Of a DNA stretch of 61,448 nucleotides, positions 1 to 8,894 are shown piece by piece; the stretch's first letter is position 1; every line of letters starts with the position of its first letter. Source of the DNA: Thiorhodococcus mannitoliphagus. Its GTDB lineage: Bacteria > Pseudomonadota > Gammaproteobacteria > Chromatiales > Chromatiaceae. Below the pieces are notes generated by a model, which saw only the letters and a program-made list of their open reading frames with translations, was not told where the DNA came from and did no database searches. The position numbers and the translations under genes are program-made. The stretch spans positions 1-61,448 of the forward strand of contig NZ_JAAIJR010000024.1 of assembly GCF_010915725.1 (NCBI RefSeq). Direction: 5' to 3'.

Positions 1-319
1 GCCAGCTCGGGACTTTTCTTTGCGTCTCACCCAAAATAGGTCGCGACGCTCTCCCTAAATCAGCGCGGGACGTAACAATATCGACCAGCAACCAGACCCC
101 GCCTGTATATTCGGGGGCGACCGCCAACGTCTCAAGCGGAGTCGGTGCCGGGATCTCCATGTCTTCCCCCTCGAAATAGAGTTCGACCGCCTCTTGGATC
201 GCCCCTGGTAAAGCGTCCCAGGCATCTGCGGCGGAAAAGCACCCGGGGAAGTCCGGCAACGTCACGCTGTGCGCGTGCGCCTCGTCTCCCAAATGGACAT
301 ACGCCGGATACAGCATCAT
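1..319 (-). CDS. hicB: HicB-family antitoxin, partial (3' end outside window)
   Basis: Antitoxin that neutralises the HicA mRNA interferase and usually represses its own operon. Read from an ATG at 319, the frame stays open to the window edge (about 106 codons) and begins MMLYPAYVHLGDEAHAHSV, then VTLPDFPGCFSAADAW and EAVELYFEGEDMEIPAPTPL. These match the partial RNase-H-like HicB fold (pattern DFPGCFSxGDTxxEAlxNA and the EGExIPxPS motif). Its ATG shares one base with the hicA stop codon, so the two genes are translationally coupled. The distal part (after VWLLVDIV) fits the usual VDID...YLGK stretch less well, so some decay at the C-terminus is possible. The DNA-binding tail, if any, lies beyond base 1. 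Confidence 0.8.
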   Translation of the reverse strand, partial: MMLYPAYVHLGDEAHAHSVTLPDFPGCFSAADAWDALPGAIQEAVELYFEGEDMEIPAPTPLETLAVAPEYTGGVWLLVDIVTSRADLGRASRPILGETQRKVPSW

Positions 320-507
320 TACCTCCAGTTCCAGCCAGCTTGCCGGTAGATGTTGCGCAGGGTGCCCACGGCCAGATCCTTGCGCGGATGCGGGACCACC
401 ACATGGCCAGGACGCTCGGGATGCTTGAATTTCTCGTGATCACCTTTACCGCCCACGCGGACCCAGCCTTGGGCCTTCAGCCGTCGAATTACTTCCGCGC
501 TGTTCAT
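319..507 (-). CDS. hicA: HicA-family toxin (mRNA interferase)
   Basis: Small 62-residue toxin of the type II HicAB system. It cleaves mRNA independently of the ribosome through a double-stranded-RNA-binding-like fold. The sequence has the family pattern: N-terminal helix (SAEVIRRLKAQGWVRV), the catalytic-histidine loop GGKGDHEKFKHP with His24, and VVVPHPRKDLAVGTLRNIYRQAGW at the C-terminus (PHP-KDL-GTLR-I--QAG is typical). Length matches the family (about 60 aa). It is the first gene of a hicA-hicB operon, overlapping hicB by one base. No lesion is visible, so the toxin looks intact. Confidence 0.9.
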   Translation of the reverse strand: MNSAEVIRRLKAQGWVRVGGKGDHEKFKHPERPGHVVVPHPRKDLAVGTLRNIYRQAGWNWR

Positions 508-575
508 GGTGTGTAGTCTTACAGGCTACCCCAAGGCGCGCCAGAAGAAGGATAGGTGACAAGAAGCAAGGGGCT

Positions 576-691
576 GACATGTTTTGACCTGCAACAAGCT
601 GTTTCGAAAGGGACTTCGGAACAGCTCTTGCCAAAAAATCAGACTTCATGTTTTGACTCGACAAAAGATCTGTAGCAGGTCAAAACATGTC
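576..691. repeat. 116-bp segment bounded by perfect 17-bp inverted repeats
   Basis: GACATGTTTTGACCTGC at 576-592 is repeated in inverted orientation at 675-691. A partial direct copy (CATGTTTTGACT) lies inside at 647-658. No coding frame spans it. It sits between the hicA promoter side and the decayed brnTA locus. It could be a miniature inverted-repeat element, an IS end relic, or a double operator. No flanking target duplication is obvious. Confidence 0.55.
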
Positions 692-712
692 GTTTAGACT
701 CGAATGGCACCC

Positions 713-932
713 TCAGGCCGCTGGCAGCACCTGGCGCGAGGTCGCCTCCGTCACGGGGGCTGCCTCGGGTGCCAGACTCGTCCGCAGCGTCTCGTAGCCC
801 TTCCCTCTCTGCGCCGCGCGGTCTCGAAATGCCTTCAAAATCTCATCGTCCAAAAACAGCGTGATGCGGGTCTTGCCCGGCGCGTTCGCTAGGCCCTCCG
901 TGTCCCCTGGAAAAATCCTAGTCGTCTTGCAT
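713..932 (-). pseudogene. Decayed BrnA-type antitoxin
   Basis: The minus strand carries a BrnA-family C-terminal ribbon-helix-helix region: GKTRITLFLDDEILKAF, then RDRAAQRGKGYETL, then SLAPEAAPVTEAT. The expected start reads ATG CAA GAC GAC TAG GAT TTT TCC, which is M-Q-D-D-stop-D-F-S where the family has MxDEYDFS. That is a nonsense change at codon 5 (TAG at 918-920). The following N-terminal residues (D-F-S-R-G) are in a different frame from GKTRITL, so a frameshift is also needed. After GYETL the usual I-N-E-A-L stretch is missing, an apparent in-frame five-codon deletion. The locus is therefore inactive as a classical BrnA, although a shorter product from an alternative start upstream at about 964 cannot be excluded. 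Confidence 0.6.
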
Positions 933-995
933 GATCTCGCCCTCCTGATAGATGCGCCGTTCACGCGGCTCAGCCAACCGCGCGGAGAGACGGAA
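918..995 (-). pseudogene. BrnT toxin remnant (C-terminal fragment)
   Basis: Immediately upstream of the brnA relic, and in frame with its start, the minus strand reads FRLSARLAEPRERRIYQEGE. This matches the C-terminal signature of BrnT RNase toxins (R-I-I-S-A-R-K-A-x-x-R-E-R-R-x-Y-E). Only about 25 codons are recognisable. The catalytic N-terminal part is absent from the next few hundred bases, where another open frame (970-1191) occupies the DNA. This is a truncated toxin gene, consistent with a dead TA pair. Confidence 0.55.
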
Positions 996-1191
996 CTGCC
1001 TTGAGAGACTGCACCGCCGACCGCGCGCCTTCAATCTCGCCGAGCGGATCATCGCTGTGGTGCCTGACGAGGATTTCCTCGACTGCAATCGCGAGTTCCT
1101 GATCGAGACCCTCCGTCATTGCGGCGACTGACTTTTGCTCGCGCTCCATTGCCCTCATGATCCCTGTTGGTTTTGGGTGCTTGTCGGCCAT
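970..1191 (-). CDS. Hypothetical small protein of uncertain reality
   Basis: A 73-codon frame, rich in charged residues (MADKHPKPTGIMRAMEREQK at the start, EELAIAVEE-like helix in the middle). I do not recognise a family. It lies divergently upstream of the ferritin-like gene, and its 3' end overlaps the brnT relic in another frame. The second half may therefore be fortuitous coding produced by the same rearrangement that truncated brnT. No strong Shine-Dalgarno sequence was seen. It is listed because the frame is open and nothing else explains 1000-1190. Confidence 0.25.
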   Translation of the reverse strand: MADKHPKPTGIMRAMEREQKSVAAMTEGLDQELAIAVEEILVRHHSDDPLGEIEGARSAVQSLKAVPSLRAVG

Positions 1192-1262
1192 GCGACGATT
1201 GACAGTGCAGGGCCGGCAGCTTGCCGCTAACCTGAGCCAACCACACGCTATGGAGATTTATC

Positions 1263-1550
1263 ATGTCCAACGAGGGCTACCACGAGCCAATCGATGAGCT
1301 GTCCGACGAAACCCGCGATATGCACCGCGCCATCGTTTCACTGATGGAAGAGCTTGAGGCCGTCGACTGGTACAACCAGCGGGTCGATGCCTGCAAGGAT
1401 GATGCGCTCAAGGCCATCCTCGCCCACAACCGGGACGAGGAGAAGGAGCACGCCGCTATGGTGCTGGAATGGATTCGTCGCAAGGATCCAAGCTTCGACA
1501 AGGAGCTGAAAGATTATCTCTTCACGGACAAGGAGATCGCGCACCACTAG
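1263..1550 (+). CDS. Encapsulated-ferritin-like protein (EncFtn), no visible cargo peptide
   Basis: A 95-residue two-helix ferritin-like protein. EncFtn proteins form decamers with ferroxidase centres at subunit interfaces and oxidise Fe(II) for storage in encapsulin shells. The sequence closely follows the Rhodospirillum rubrum EncFtn pattern: HEPIDEL..., HRAIVSLMEELEAVDWYNQR, LAHNRDEEKEHAAM and a final DYLFT. By alignment the ferroxidase ligands are Glu30, Glu60 and His63 (counterparts of E32, E62 and H65), and the Trp-Tyr pair is W36-Y37. Unlike the encapsulin-associated protein, it ends soon after YLFT (DKEIAHH) with no flexible tail or LGIGSLK-like targeting peptide. No encapsulin gene lies nearby. 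The start is supported by GGAG about 9 bases upstream. Confidence 0.9.
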   Translation: MSNEGYHEPIDELSDETRDMHRAIVSLMEELEAVDWYNQRVDACKDDALKAILAHNRDEEKEHAAMVLEWIRRKDPSFDKELKDYLFTDKEIAHH

Positions 1551-1564
1551 GCATCGCTGATCCA

Positions 1565-1586
1565 AGCCGGCGTCTTCACGCCGGCT
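1565..1586 (+). terminator. Hairpin after the EncFtn gene
   Basis: AGCCGGCG-TCTTCA-CGCCGGCT forms an 8-bp GC-rich stem with a 6-base loop, 15 bases after the EncFtn stop. It is not followed by a T-run, so it is either a weak intrinsic terminator or an mRNA 3'-end stabiliser. Confidence 0.5.
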
Positions 1587-1662
1587 GCCCCCTAGCGTCA
1601 AGCCCTTGCCTGGTTTCGCGATCTTCTCGGAACGGGTGTGGGGTGGTGTTCTGATCCTCATT

Positions 1663-1694
1663 ATCGCGGCCAGCGTTTTACCGCTGGCCGCGAT
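1663..1694 (-). terminator. Hairpin at the 3' end of ppk
   Basis: ATCGCGGCCAGCG (1663-1675) pairs perfectly with 1682-1694 across a TTTTAC loop, giving a 13-bp stem. It lies 4 bases beyond the ppk stop, between convergent EncFtn and ppk transcripts, and could act on both strands. Confidence 0.6.
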
Positions 1695-1697
1695 GAT

Positions 1698-3920
<2,223 letters not shown>

Positions 3921-4047
3921 GGCGGGTCTCCGGGCTCCTCGAGACGGGTGGCTGGCTACCTCTAGATTCTAACAACCGTTTGCTGTCTCCGATGGTGGTT
4001 TTGGGGCGACGGCCTCCATTGGGGCGACTACCGCGGTGCGGGGTAGA

Positions 4048-4788
4048 ATGGCCGCCATGATTCAGAGCGATCCAGATGACCTTTTCGACCGGCCTGAAGT
4101 GTCGGTGCGACCGTTCGAGTTCGATGCCGATGTCGCCCGTGTCTTTCCCGACATGGTGCGCCGCTCGGTGCCCGGCTATGCCGAGCTGGTGGGGCTCTCG
4201 GGGCTGATCGCGCGCCGCGTGGCGCGGTCCGGGACGCGCTGCTACGACCTTGGGTGCTCGCTGGGGGCCGTGACGCGCTCCATCCTGCGGCAAACCGGCC
4301 CGGATGTCGTCATCGTCGCCGTGGACAATGCGCCGGCTATGGTGGATGGACTGCGCGTGCGGCTCCAAGATGTGCCAGGCGCGGATCGCGTGGAGGCGGT
4401 CTGCGCGGATATTCAGGCGGTTGCCATCGAGCAGGCGTCCGTCGTGGTTCTGAATCTCACGCTGCAGTTCGTTCCGGTGACCGAGCGGTTGGCGCTCTTG
4501 GCGCGGATTCGCGGTGGCCTGGTGCCAGGCGGTGTCCTGGTCCTGGCCGAGAAGATGGCGGTCCCGGACGATCGCGGCGGCGCCTTGCTCACGGCCCTGC
4601 ACGAGGATTTCAAGCGCGCCAACGGCTACAGTGAACTCGCCATCAGCCGTAAGCGCTCGGCCTTGGAGCAGGTCCTGGTCCCGGAACGCATCGAGACGCA
4701 CGAGCAGCGGATCGAGGATGCCGGGTTCGCGGGCCATTGTCGCTGGTTTCAGAGTCTCAATTTCGTCGCCTGGGTGGCATGGACCTAA
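4048..4788 (+). CDS. cmoA: Carboxy-S-adenosyl-L-methionine synthase
   Basis: CmoA converts S-adenosylmethionine and prephenate to carboxy-SAM, the donor used by CmoB for the wobble-uridine modification cmo5U34. Recognisable features are FDRPEVSVRPFEFDADVA near the N-terminus, the SAM-binding motif I YDLGCSLGAVT, VAVDNAPAM, and the C-terminal WFQSLNFVAW. The product of about 246 residues matches the family. An in-frame GTG lies at 4036, but the ATG at 4048 has a GGGGT stretch at a suitable distance; ATG 4057 is also possible. The gene overlaps cmoB by 10 bases, giving an operon. Confidence 0.95.
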   Translation: MAAMIQSDPDDLFDRPEVSVRPFEFDADVARVFPDMVRRSVPGYAELVGLSGLIARRVARSGTRCYDLGCSLGAVTRSILRQTGPDVVIVAVDNAPAMVDGLRVRLQDVPGADRVEAVCADIQAVAIEQASVVVLNLTLQFVPVTERLALLARIRGGLVPGGVLVLAEKMAVPDDRGGALLTALHEDFKRANGYSELAISRKRSALEQVLVPERIETHEQRIEDAGFAGHCRWFQSLNFVAWVAWT

Positions 4789-5759
4789 GGATCTTTCAGC
4801 CTTTCCTCGAGCAGCTCTCGCGCACCCCTCTGGCGCCCTGGCGAGCCGACCTGGCCAAGGCAGTCGAGCGCCGCCTCGGACCGGGCGCGCACGGTGATCT
4901 CCCGCGCTGGGAGGCCGCCGTCGCGGCGCTGCCCGAACTGCCGGGGGGCAGTGTCACCCTCGATCAGCCCTGCGTCGGCCTTTGTTCCGCAGCCTCCGTG
5001 GACGCAGCGACCGAGTCCCGCCTGCGGGATGCCCTGATGGGGCTGCACCCTTGGCGGAAAGGCCCCTTCTGCCTGCATGGGGTGCGCATCGACACCGAAT
5101 GGCGCTCCGACCTCAAGTGGGACCGGCTGGCCGGCGCGATCTCGCCCCTGGATGGACGTTTGGTGCTGGACGTCGGCTGCGGGAATGGCTATCACGCCTG
5201 GCGCATGCTGGGCGCTGGCGCGGAGCTTATCCTCGGCGTCGACCCAACCCTGGTCTTCGTGGTCCAGTTCCAAGCCATCAACGCTTACCTGGGGCAGGAT
5301 CGACTGAGCGTGCTGCCGCTCGGAATCGAGGACCTCCCCGGCGATCTGACGGGGCTGGATACCGTCTTTTCCATGGGGGTGCTCTACCATCGGCGCTCGC
5401 CCATGGACCATCTCGCGGAGCTGCAGCGCCTGTTGCGTCCTGGCGGTGAGCTGGTGTTGGAGACGCTTGTTCTGGAGGACTCAGGACAGCAGCTCTTGGT
5501 CCCGCCCGGGCGTTATGCCAGCATGCGCAATGTTTGGTTCATCCCGACCGTGGATGCCCTCGCGGTCTGGCTGAGGCGCTGTGGCTTCAAGGGTGTCGAG
5601 GTCGTCGACGTCACGCGTACCAGTGTCCAGGAGCAGCGCGCGACCGACTGGATGCGCTTTCAGTCGCTTGCGGATCATCTGGATCCGCAAGACCCGAGTC
5701 GGACCCTGGAGGGGCATCCCGCGCCGACGCGCGCGATTCTAATCGCCACGAAACCTTGA
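4779..5759 (+). CDS. cmoB: tRNA U34 carboxymethyltransferase
   Basis: CmoB transfers the carboxymethyl group from carboxy-SAM to 5-hydroxyuridine at position 34 of tRNAs that read several codons. The 326-residue product (E. coli 323) starts MDLRIFQPFLEQLSRTPL. It carries HPWRKGPFCLHGVRIDTEWRS, the nucleotide-binding motif VLDVGCGNGYHAWRML, and MGVLYHRRSPMDHLAEL, all typical of CmoB. The ATG at 4779 was preferred over an upstream in-frame start at 4737 because of protein length and because it gives a short coupled overlap with cmoA. Confidence 0.96.
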   Translation: MDLRIFQPFLEQLSRTPLAPWRADLAKAVERRLGPGAHGDLPRWEAAVAALPELPGGSVTLDQPCVGLCSAASVDAATESRLRDALMGLHPWRKGPFCLHGVRIDTEWRSDLKWDRLAGAISPLDGRLVLDVGCGNGYHAWRMLGAGAELILGVDPTLVFVVQFQAINAYLGQDRLSVLPLGIEDLPGDLTGLDTVFSMGVLYHRRSPMDHLAELQRLLRPGGELVLETLVLEDSGQQLLVPPGRYASMRNVWFIPTVDALAVWLRRCGFKGVEVVDVTRTSVQEQRATDWMRFQSLADHLDPQDPSRTLEGHPAPTRAILIATKP

Positions 5760-5768
5760 GGTGCCGTT

Positions 5769-6371
5769 ATGAAGACAGTCGCCGAGGCATTTAAACGCAA
5801 GGAGAAGGTTGAAGAGGACCTCTACTTCGCGAAGCGTGATCGTGAACTGCTGAAGGCTTCGAACAGCCAGCAGGTCAGGCCATGGGCCGGGGAGCCCATC
5901 GTGATTGTCTCAGGGGGGCAGACGGGGGTGGATCGGGCTGCGCTGGAGGCGGCGATGGCCTTGGGGCTTCCGGTTGGCGGCTGGTGTCCCAAGGGGCGTC
6001 GGGCCGAAGATGGGGCCATTGATGCGCGTTATCCGCTGCGCGAGACCCCGAGTCTGGACTATGCCCAGCGGACCGCTTGGAATGTCCGCGATGCCGACGC
6101 CACGCTCATTCTCTACCGTGAAGCGCTCAGCGGCGGCACCCTGCTGACCGCGCAGCTTGCGCGCCGAGCCGGGCGGCCCCTGCTGACCCGTGATCTCAGC
6201 GCGGGCTTCGATGAAGTCTCCGCAGCGAGATGGCTTACAACCAACCATATCGATGTGCTCAACTGCGCCGGCCCTCGCGAGTCGGGCGTTCCAGGCATTC
6301 AGGCCGAGGCCCTTGCTTGCCTCGGTCGACTCTTCAGCGCTTGGCGGGAGTGTCTTGCGGTCGTCGACTAG
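5769..6371 (+). CDS. Molybdenum-cofactor carrier-like protein (YpsA/MoCo_carrier family)
   Basis: Rossmann-like protein of 200 residues with the family's nucleotide/cofactor-binding loop SGGQTGVDRAAL (48-59), GGWCPKGRRAEDG (about 71-83) and NVRDADATLILY. Members bind molybdenum cofactor or ADP-ribose-like ligands in vitro; the physiological role is not settled. Residues 1-40 form a highly charged, probably helical extension (MKTVAEAFKRKEKVEEDLYF then AKRDRELLKA) that is not part of the fold and could be a fused small protein or a partner-binding helix. It starts 9 bases after cmoB and is probably co-transcribed with cmoAB. Confidence 0.75.
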   Translation: MKTVAEAFKRKEKVEEDLYFAKRDRELLKASNSQQVRPWAGEPIVIVSGGQTGVDRAALEAAMALGLPVGGWCPKGRRAEDGAIDARYPLRETPSLDYAQRTAWNVRDADATLILYREALSGGTLLTAQLARRAGRPLLTRDLSAGFDEVSAARWLTTNHIDVLNCAGPRESGVPGIQAEALACLGRLFSAWRECLAVVD

Positions 6372-6440
6372 AATCCTTGAGGGCGCAAAATGCTTGCAGA
6401 TGCGTCAAATTTTGATGAAGCGTCCGACCATCCAAGGCCG

Positions 6441-6476
6441 TCGGTATCGGTATCGGTATCGGTATCGGTATCGGGA
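6441..6476. repeat. Hexanucleotide microsatellite (TCGGTA)5
   Basis: Five perfect TCGGTA units followed by a TCGGGA variant. It lies in the short gap between convergent genes. Downstream, ATCGGGATCG (6470-6479) and CGATCCCGAT (6504-6513) form an inverted repeat that could terminate transcription. Slipped-strand copy-number change is expected at such a run, but no gene contains it. Confidence 0.8.
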
Positions 6477-6545
6477 TCGAACCGACGATAGCGATCCCGC
6501 TAGCGATCCCGATGGCATGACTCGTCGGTCTGAGGCGAAGCCTCG

Positions 6546-6995
6546 CTAGAGTTTAAGACCCACCGCCAGTCCCGCAAAGAAGGAGGCCGCGCTCGTCAGG
6601 TTGTCTCCGACATAGCCGAAGAAGCTGCCAGCCGCGGCGCCCAGCCAAGTGGCTAAGCCGTCGTAGTGGATCTCCATCCCGCTCCAGTTGACGTCGATGA
6701 CACCGGCGAGCTGCAGCCCAAAGAGCGAGAGCAGGAGCAAGCCGACGACGAAGAGCGCGATCTTAAAGGCGACCTTGAGCGCGAATCCCATGGCCAGTCC
6801 GACCATGAAGGAGAAGCCGAGCTTCAGGAAGAAGTATTGGCTGAAGAGCGCGCCGCCATCCGTTGATGCGCCAGCGCCCGGCATTGGCTGGGCGGAGACG
6901 CTCAGCGGGCCAAGGGTCATGAGTGCCGCGGAAGTGCAGCCGCGTCCTGGCCTGAAACGCGATCTTGTCCAAGCGGAAAGCCAGCAATCAAGCAT
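6546..6995 (-). CDS. FUN14-domain small membrane protein
   Basis: Predicted inner-membrane protein with a FUN14-like core. FFLKLGFSFMVGLAMGFALK and the following ALFVVGLLLLSLFGLQLAGV form hydrophobic segments, and the C-terminal WLGAAAGSFFGYVGDNLTSAASFFAGLAVGLKL is glycine-rich like the family. Eukaryotic FUNDC1 acts in mitophagy; the bacterial function is unknown. The start at 6995 is supported by GAGGG about 10 bases upstream. The stretch before the membrane core (residues 1-50) is poorly conserved-looking, and the ATG at about 6920 would give a shorter protein. It stands alone, convergent with the MoCo-carrier gene. Confidence 0.65.
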   Translation of the reverse strand: MLDCWLSAWTRSRFRPGRGCTSAALMTLGPLSVSAQPMPGAGASTDGGALFSQYFFLKLGFSFMVGLAMGFALKVAFKIALFVVGLLLLSLFGLQLAGVIDVNWSGMEIHYDGLATWLGAAAGSFFGYVGDNLTSAASFFAGLAVGLKL

Positions 6996-7397
6996 GTGCG
7001 AAGGTCCCTCAATGAAATTTACGCGCAGGTTGCCAGGAATGGACGCTGCTGTCATGGGTGCAATGCCTTTTCAATCTCCAGTGGCGCTAAGTTCTGGTCC
7101 TAATCTTGCTCTGGACGCTTGCGTGCGTGTCGGGAGTCCGCGGTGCCGGATCTCGAATGGACGGGGTCGCGTAAGCCGGACGCCCGCTAAATCATTGCGT
7201 GGCTTATGGTCTTTGCTGCTGGCGCGCACCGAAAGAAGATGTCGTCGATGCCGAGTTGGCTGTGTCGCAAAGATGAGTTTGTTGCTAACACGACAATCGG
7301 GCCTGTCCGCACCCAAGCCAGCGGCTCCAACCCTTGGCGGCACTGAGGACGACGACGGCCATGATGACGATTTCGATACTTTGGAGATTCATTTGCG
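6996..7397. other. Intergenic region, no convincing gene
   Basis: About 400 bases between divergent genes. Several open frames exist on both strands, but none shows recognisable protein features or a good ribosome-binding site. A short hydrophobic minus-strand frame near 7290-7395 (MNLQSIEIVIMAVVVLSAAK...) is noted but not supported. The region presumably holds promoters for both neighbours. Confidence 0.5.
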
Positions 7398-7961
7398 ATG
7401 TTGCTCGACAACTACGAGAAAGAAGAACGCTTCTGGCTGAAGTCGGTGCTCGGCGCCACAAGCACGGATGGGCAGTATGCATTCCGGGGTGAGTTCGTCG
7501 TTTTGGAAGGCGAGCTGAAGGCGAGCGCGGGAAAGCGCGCACCGCCCAAGGCGATGATCAAGCAGGCCGTCATCCTGACTGAAGCGGACAAGTTGCGCAT
7601 GGTCGCCGGCAACTTCGAGAGTGTCGATGAGCTTCCGGAGTTCGTGGCGCGCTTCAAGGATGATCTGGCGGAGAATTGCGTGCTGATCTTCTACATCGAC
7701 AACCTGGCCGAGAGCTGTCAGGTGGAGATCGAGGGCAGCAACTATGTGCTCATCGAGTTCCGCGAAGGCATGGTTTGGAACGAGCTGATCGACGCCTTCT
7801 ACGTCGAAAAGGCGGACCTGAAGGGGATGTCGGGCGAGGACAAAGTCGCTGTCCTTTGCGAAGCGAGTAAGGACTACAAACCTAGCTTCCCGACCAAGAC
7901 CCTGGACGAGGTGCTGGCCTCCAAGACGGACGCCAAGCGCGAGGTTTGGGGGGCAGTCTGA
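7398..7961 (+). CDS. Conserved-looking protein of unknown function
   Basis: A 187-residue soluble, acidic protein without signal peptide or membrane segments. I do not recognise the family. The frame has coherent codon use and alternating helix/strand character: LTEADKLRMVAGNFESVDEL, VLIFYIDNLAESCQVEIEG, and a lysine-rich C-terminal part. The ATG at 7398 has GGAG about 12 bases upstream. A very strong hairpin follows, so this is a monocistronic unit. It stands next to the sulfur-globule gene, convergent with it, but no functional link can be claimed. Confidence 0.7.
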   Translation: MLLDNYEKEERFWLKSVLGATSTDGQYAFRGEFVVLEGELKASAGKRAPPKAMIKQAVILTEADKLRMVAGNFESVDELPEFVARFKDDLAENCVLIFYIDNLAESCQVEIEGSNYVLIEFREGMVWNELIDAFYVEKADLKGMSGEDKVAVLCEASKDYKPSFPTKTLDEVLASKTDAKREVWGAV

Positions 7962-7984
7962 CCGAGGCGGCTAAAGGCATAGAC

Positions 7985-8024
7985 GAGGTTCCGTCCTGGC
8001 GCTCTCGCGCCAGGACGGAGCCTC
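7985..8024. terminator. Strong bidirectional hairpin between convergent genes
   Basis: GAGGTTCCGTCCTGGCGC pairs with GCGCCAGGACGGAGCCTC across a TCTC loop: 18 pairs with a single G-U wobble. It lies 24 bases after the unknown gene and about 90 bases from the end of the sulfur-globule gene. It is not followed by a long T-run but is stable enough to serve both transcripts. Confidence 0.7.
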
Positions 8025-8114
8025 GAGGTCGCCCGGGACTTTGAGATCAGCGCGCTACCGCGCGGCGTCCCTCGTTGTCCCAGATGGCGTCGAGGGCAGC
8101 ATGCCCTTTGTTAC

Positions 8115-8522
8115 TTAGCGGGCCGGGGCTGCCTGGGGCTGAGCTGCCACAGGGGGCTGTGCAGGCATGCCGCCATAAGGTGCGCCGTAGGGTGCGCCGT
8201 AGCCATAGGGTGCGCCATAACCATAGGGTGCACCATAGCCATAAGGCGCGCCGTAACCGTAGGGGGCGCCATAGCCATACCCATTACCATAGCCGTACCC
8301 ATTACCGCGGCCATAGCCACGCCCGTAGCCGCGTCCGCTGCCGCCGCCGCTCATGTTCATGTTGAAGTCGCCGTAGCCGTCGCCGTTACCGAACATGTCG
8401 CCCATGTTGTCCCACATTCCATTGCCGCCGCCCGGGCCACCCCACCAAGCACTCGCGGTGAAGGATGCTCCGGCGAGCATGGCGGTTGCAGCAAGACCAG
8501 CGAGCGTTTTGAGTGTTGTCAT
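8115..8522 (-). CDS. Sulfur-globule-type Gly/Tyr-rich exported protein
   Basis: Secreted 135-residue structural protein of the type that forms the envelope of sulfur globules in purple sulfur bacteria. A Sec signal peptide ([20 protein letters not shown]) ends at SFTASA, so the mature protein would begin with WWGG. It then has MGDMF...[10 protein letters not shown], a GYGRG block (63-80), five to six tandem GYGAPY hexapeptides (about 82-117), and a Pro/Ala/Gln tail. The NMNMSG plus [10 protein letters not shown] signature is what I associate with the sulfur globule family; the assignment is by composition and motif. The start is set by AGAAGGA 8 bases upstream of ATG 8522. The tandem 18-bp coding repeat may vary in copy number. 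Confidence 0.75.
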   Translation of the reverse strand: MTTLKTLAGLAATAMLAGASFTASAWWGGPGGGNGMWDNMGDMFGNGDGYGDFNMNMSGGGSGRGYGRGYGRGNGYGYGNGYGYGAPYGYGAPYGYGAPYGYGAPYGYGAPYGAPYGGMPAQPPVAAQPQAAPAR

Positions 8523-8894
8523 CGTTATGTCCTTCTCTGTGTGAGACGTAATAAATGGCGTTGGCCACTTTGGCCTAGGCGCCAGGGTGCGTGCCAGGGG
8601 TCGCGACGGTCGACGTGCGAATAGGATCATTGGGAGCGGGACGCTACTCCGATAGGAATCGGCAAAGCCTTTGCGTCGGTGCAGCTCGCCGGATGGGAAG
8701 GCCGCGCGGTGCGAGCCTCTGATCCGGACGGCTGCCTGGAGGGCGTCCGATTTGCGTCTCTTAAGGAATGTGAGTTCCGGGGCGAGACACCAAGACCGTT
8801 CGGATCCCGTATGGCACGCGCAGTATATGGGGCTGTCTCTACAGAACGCAAATCCTTGTCATTTCGCTCGATGCGTCCGCACCTGATGTCTGTC
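8523..8894. other. Intergenic region upstream of the sulfur-globule gene
   Basis: About 370 bases with no supported gene. It should contain the promoter and leader of the minus-strand sulfur-globule gene and the 3' end of the AmpG-like transcript. Open frames here look like chance frames without family features. Confidence 0.4.

Noticed and set aside
8111-8365. Open frames over the sulfur-globule gene in other frames, rich in M-A or R-H repeats
   Set aside because: They arise from the 18-bp coding repeat read out of frame. Only the minus-strand frame from 8522 has a ribosome-binding site and signal peptide.
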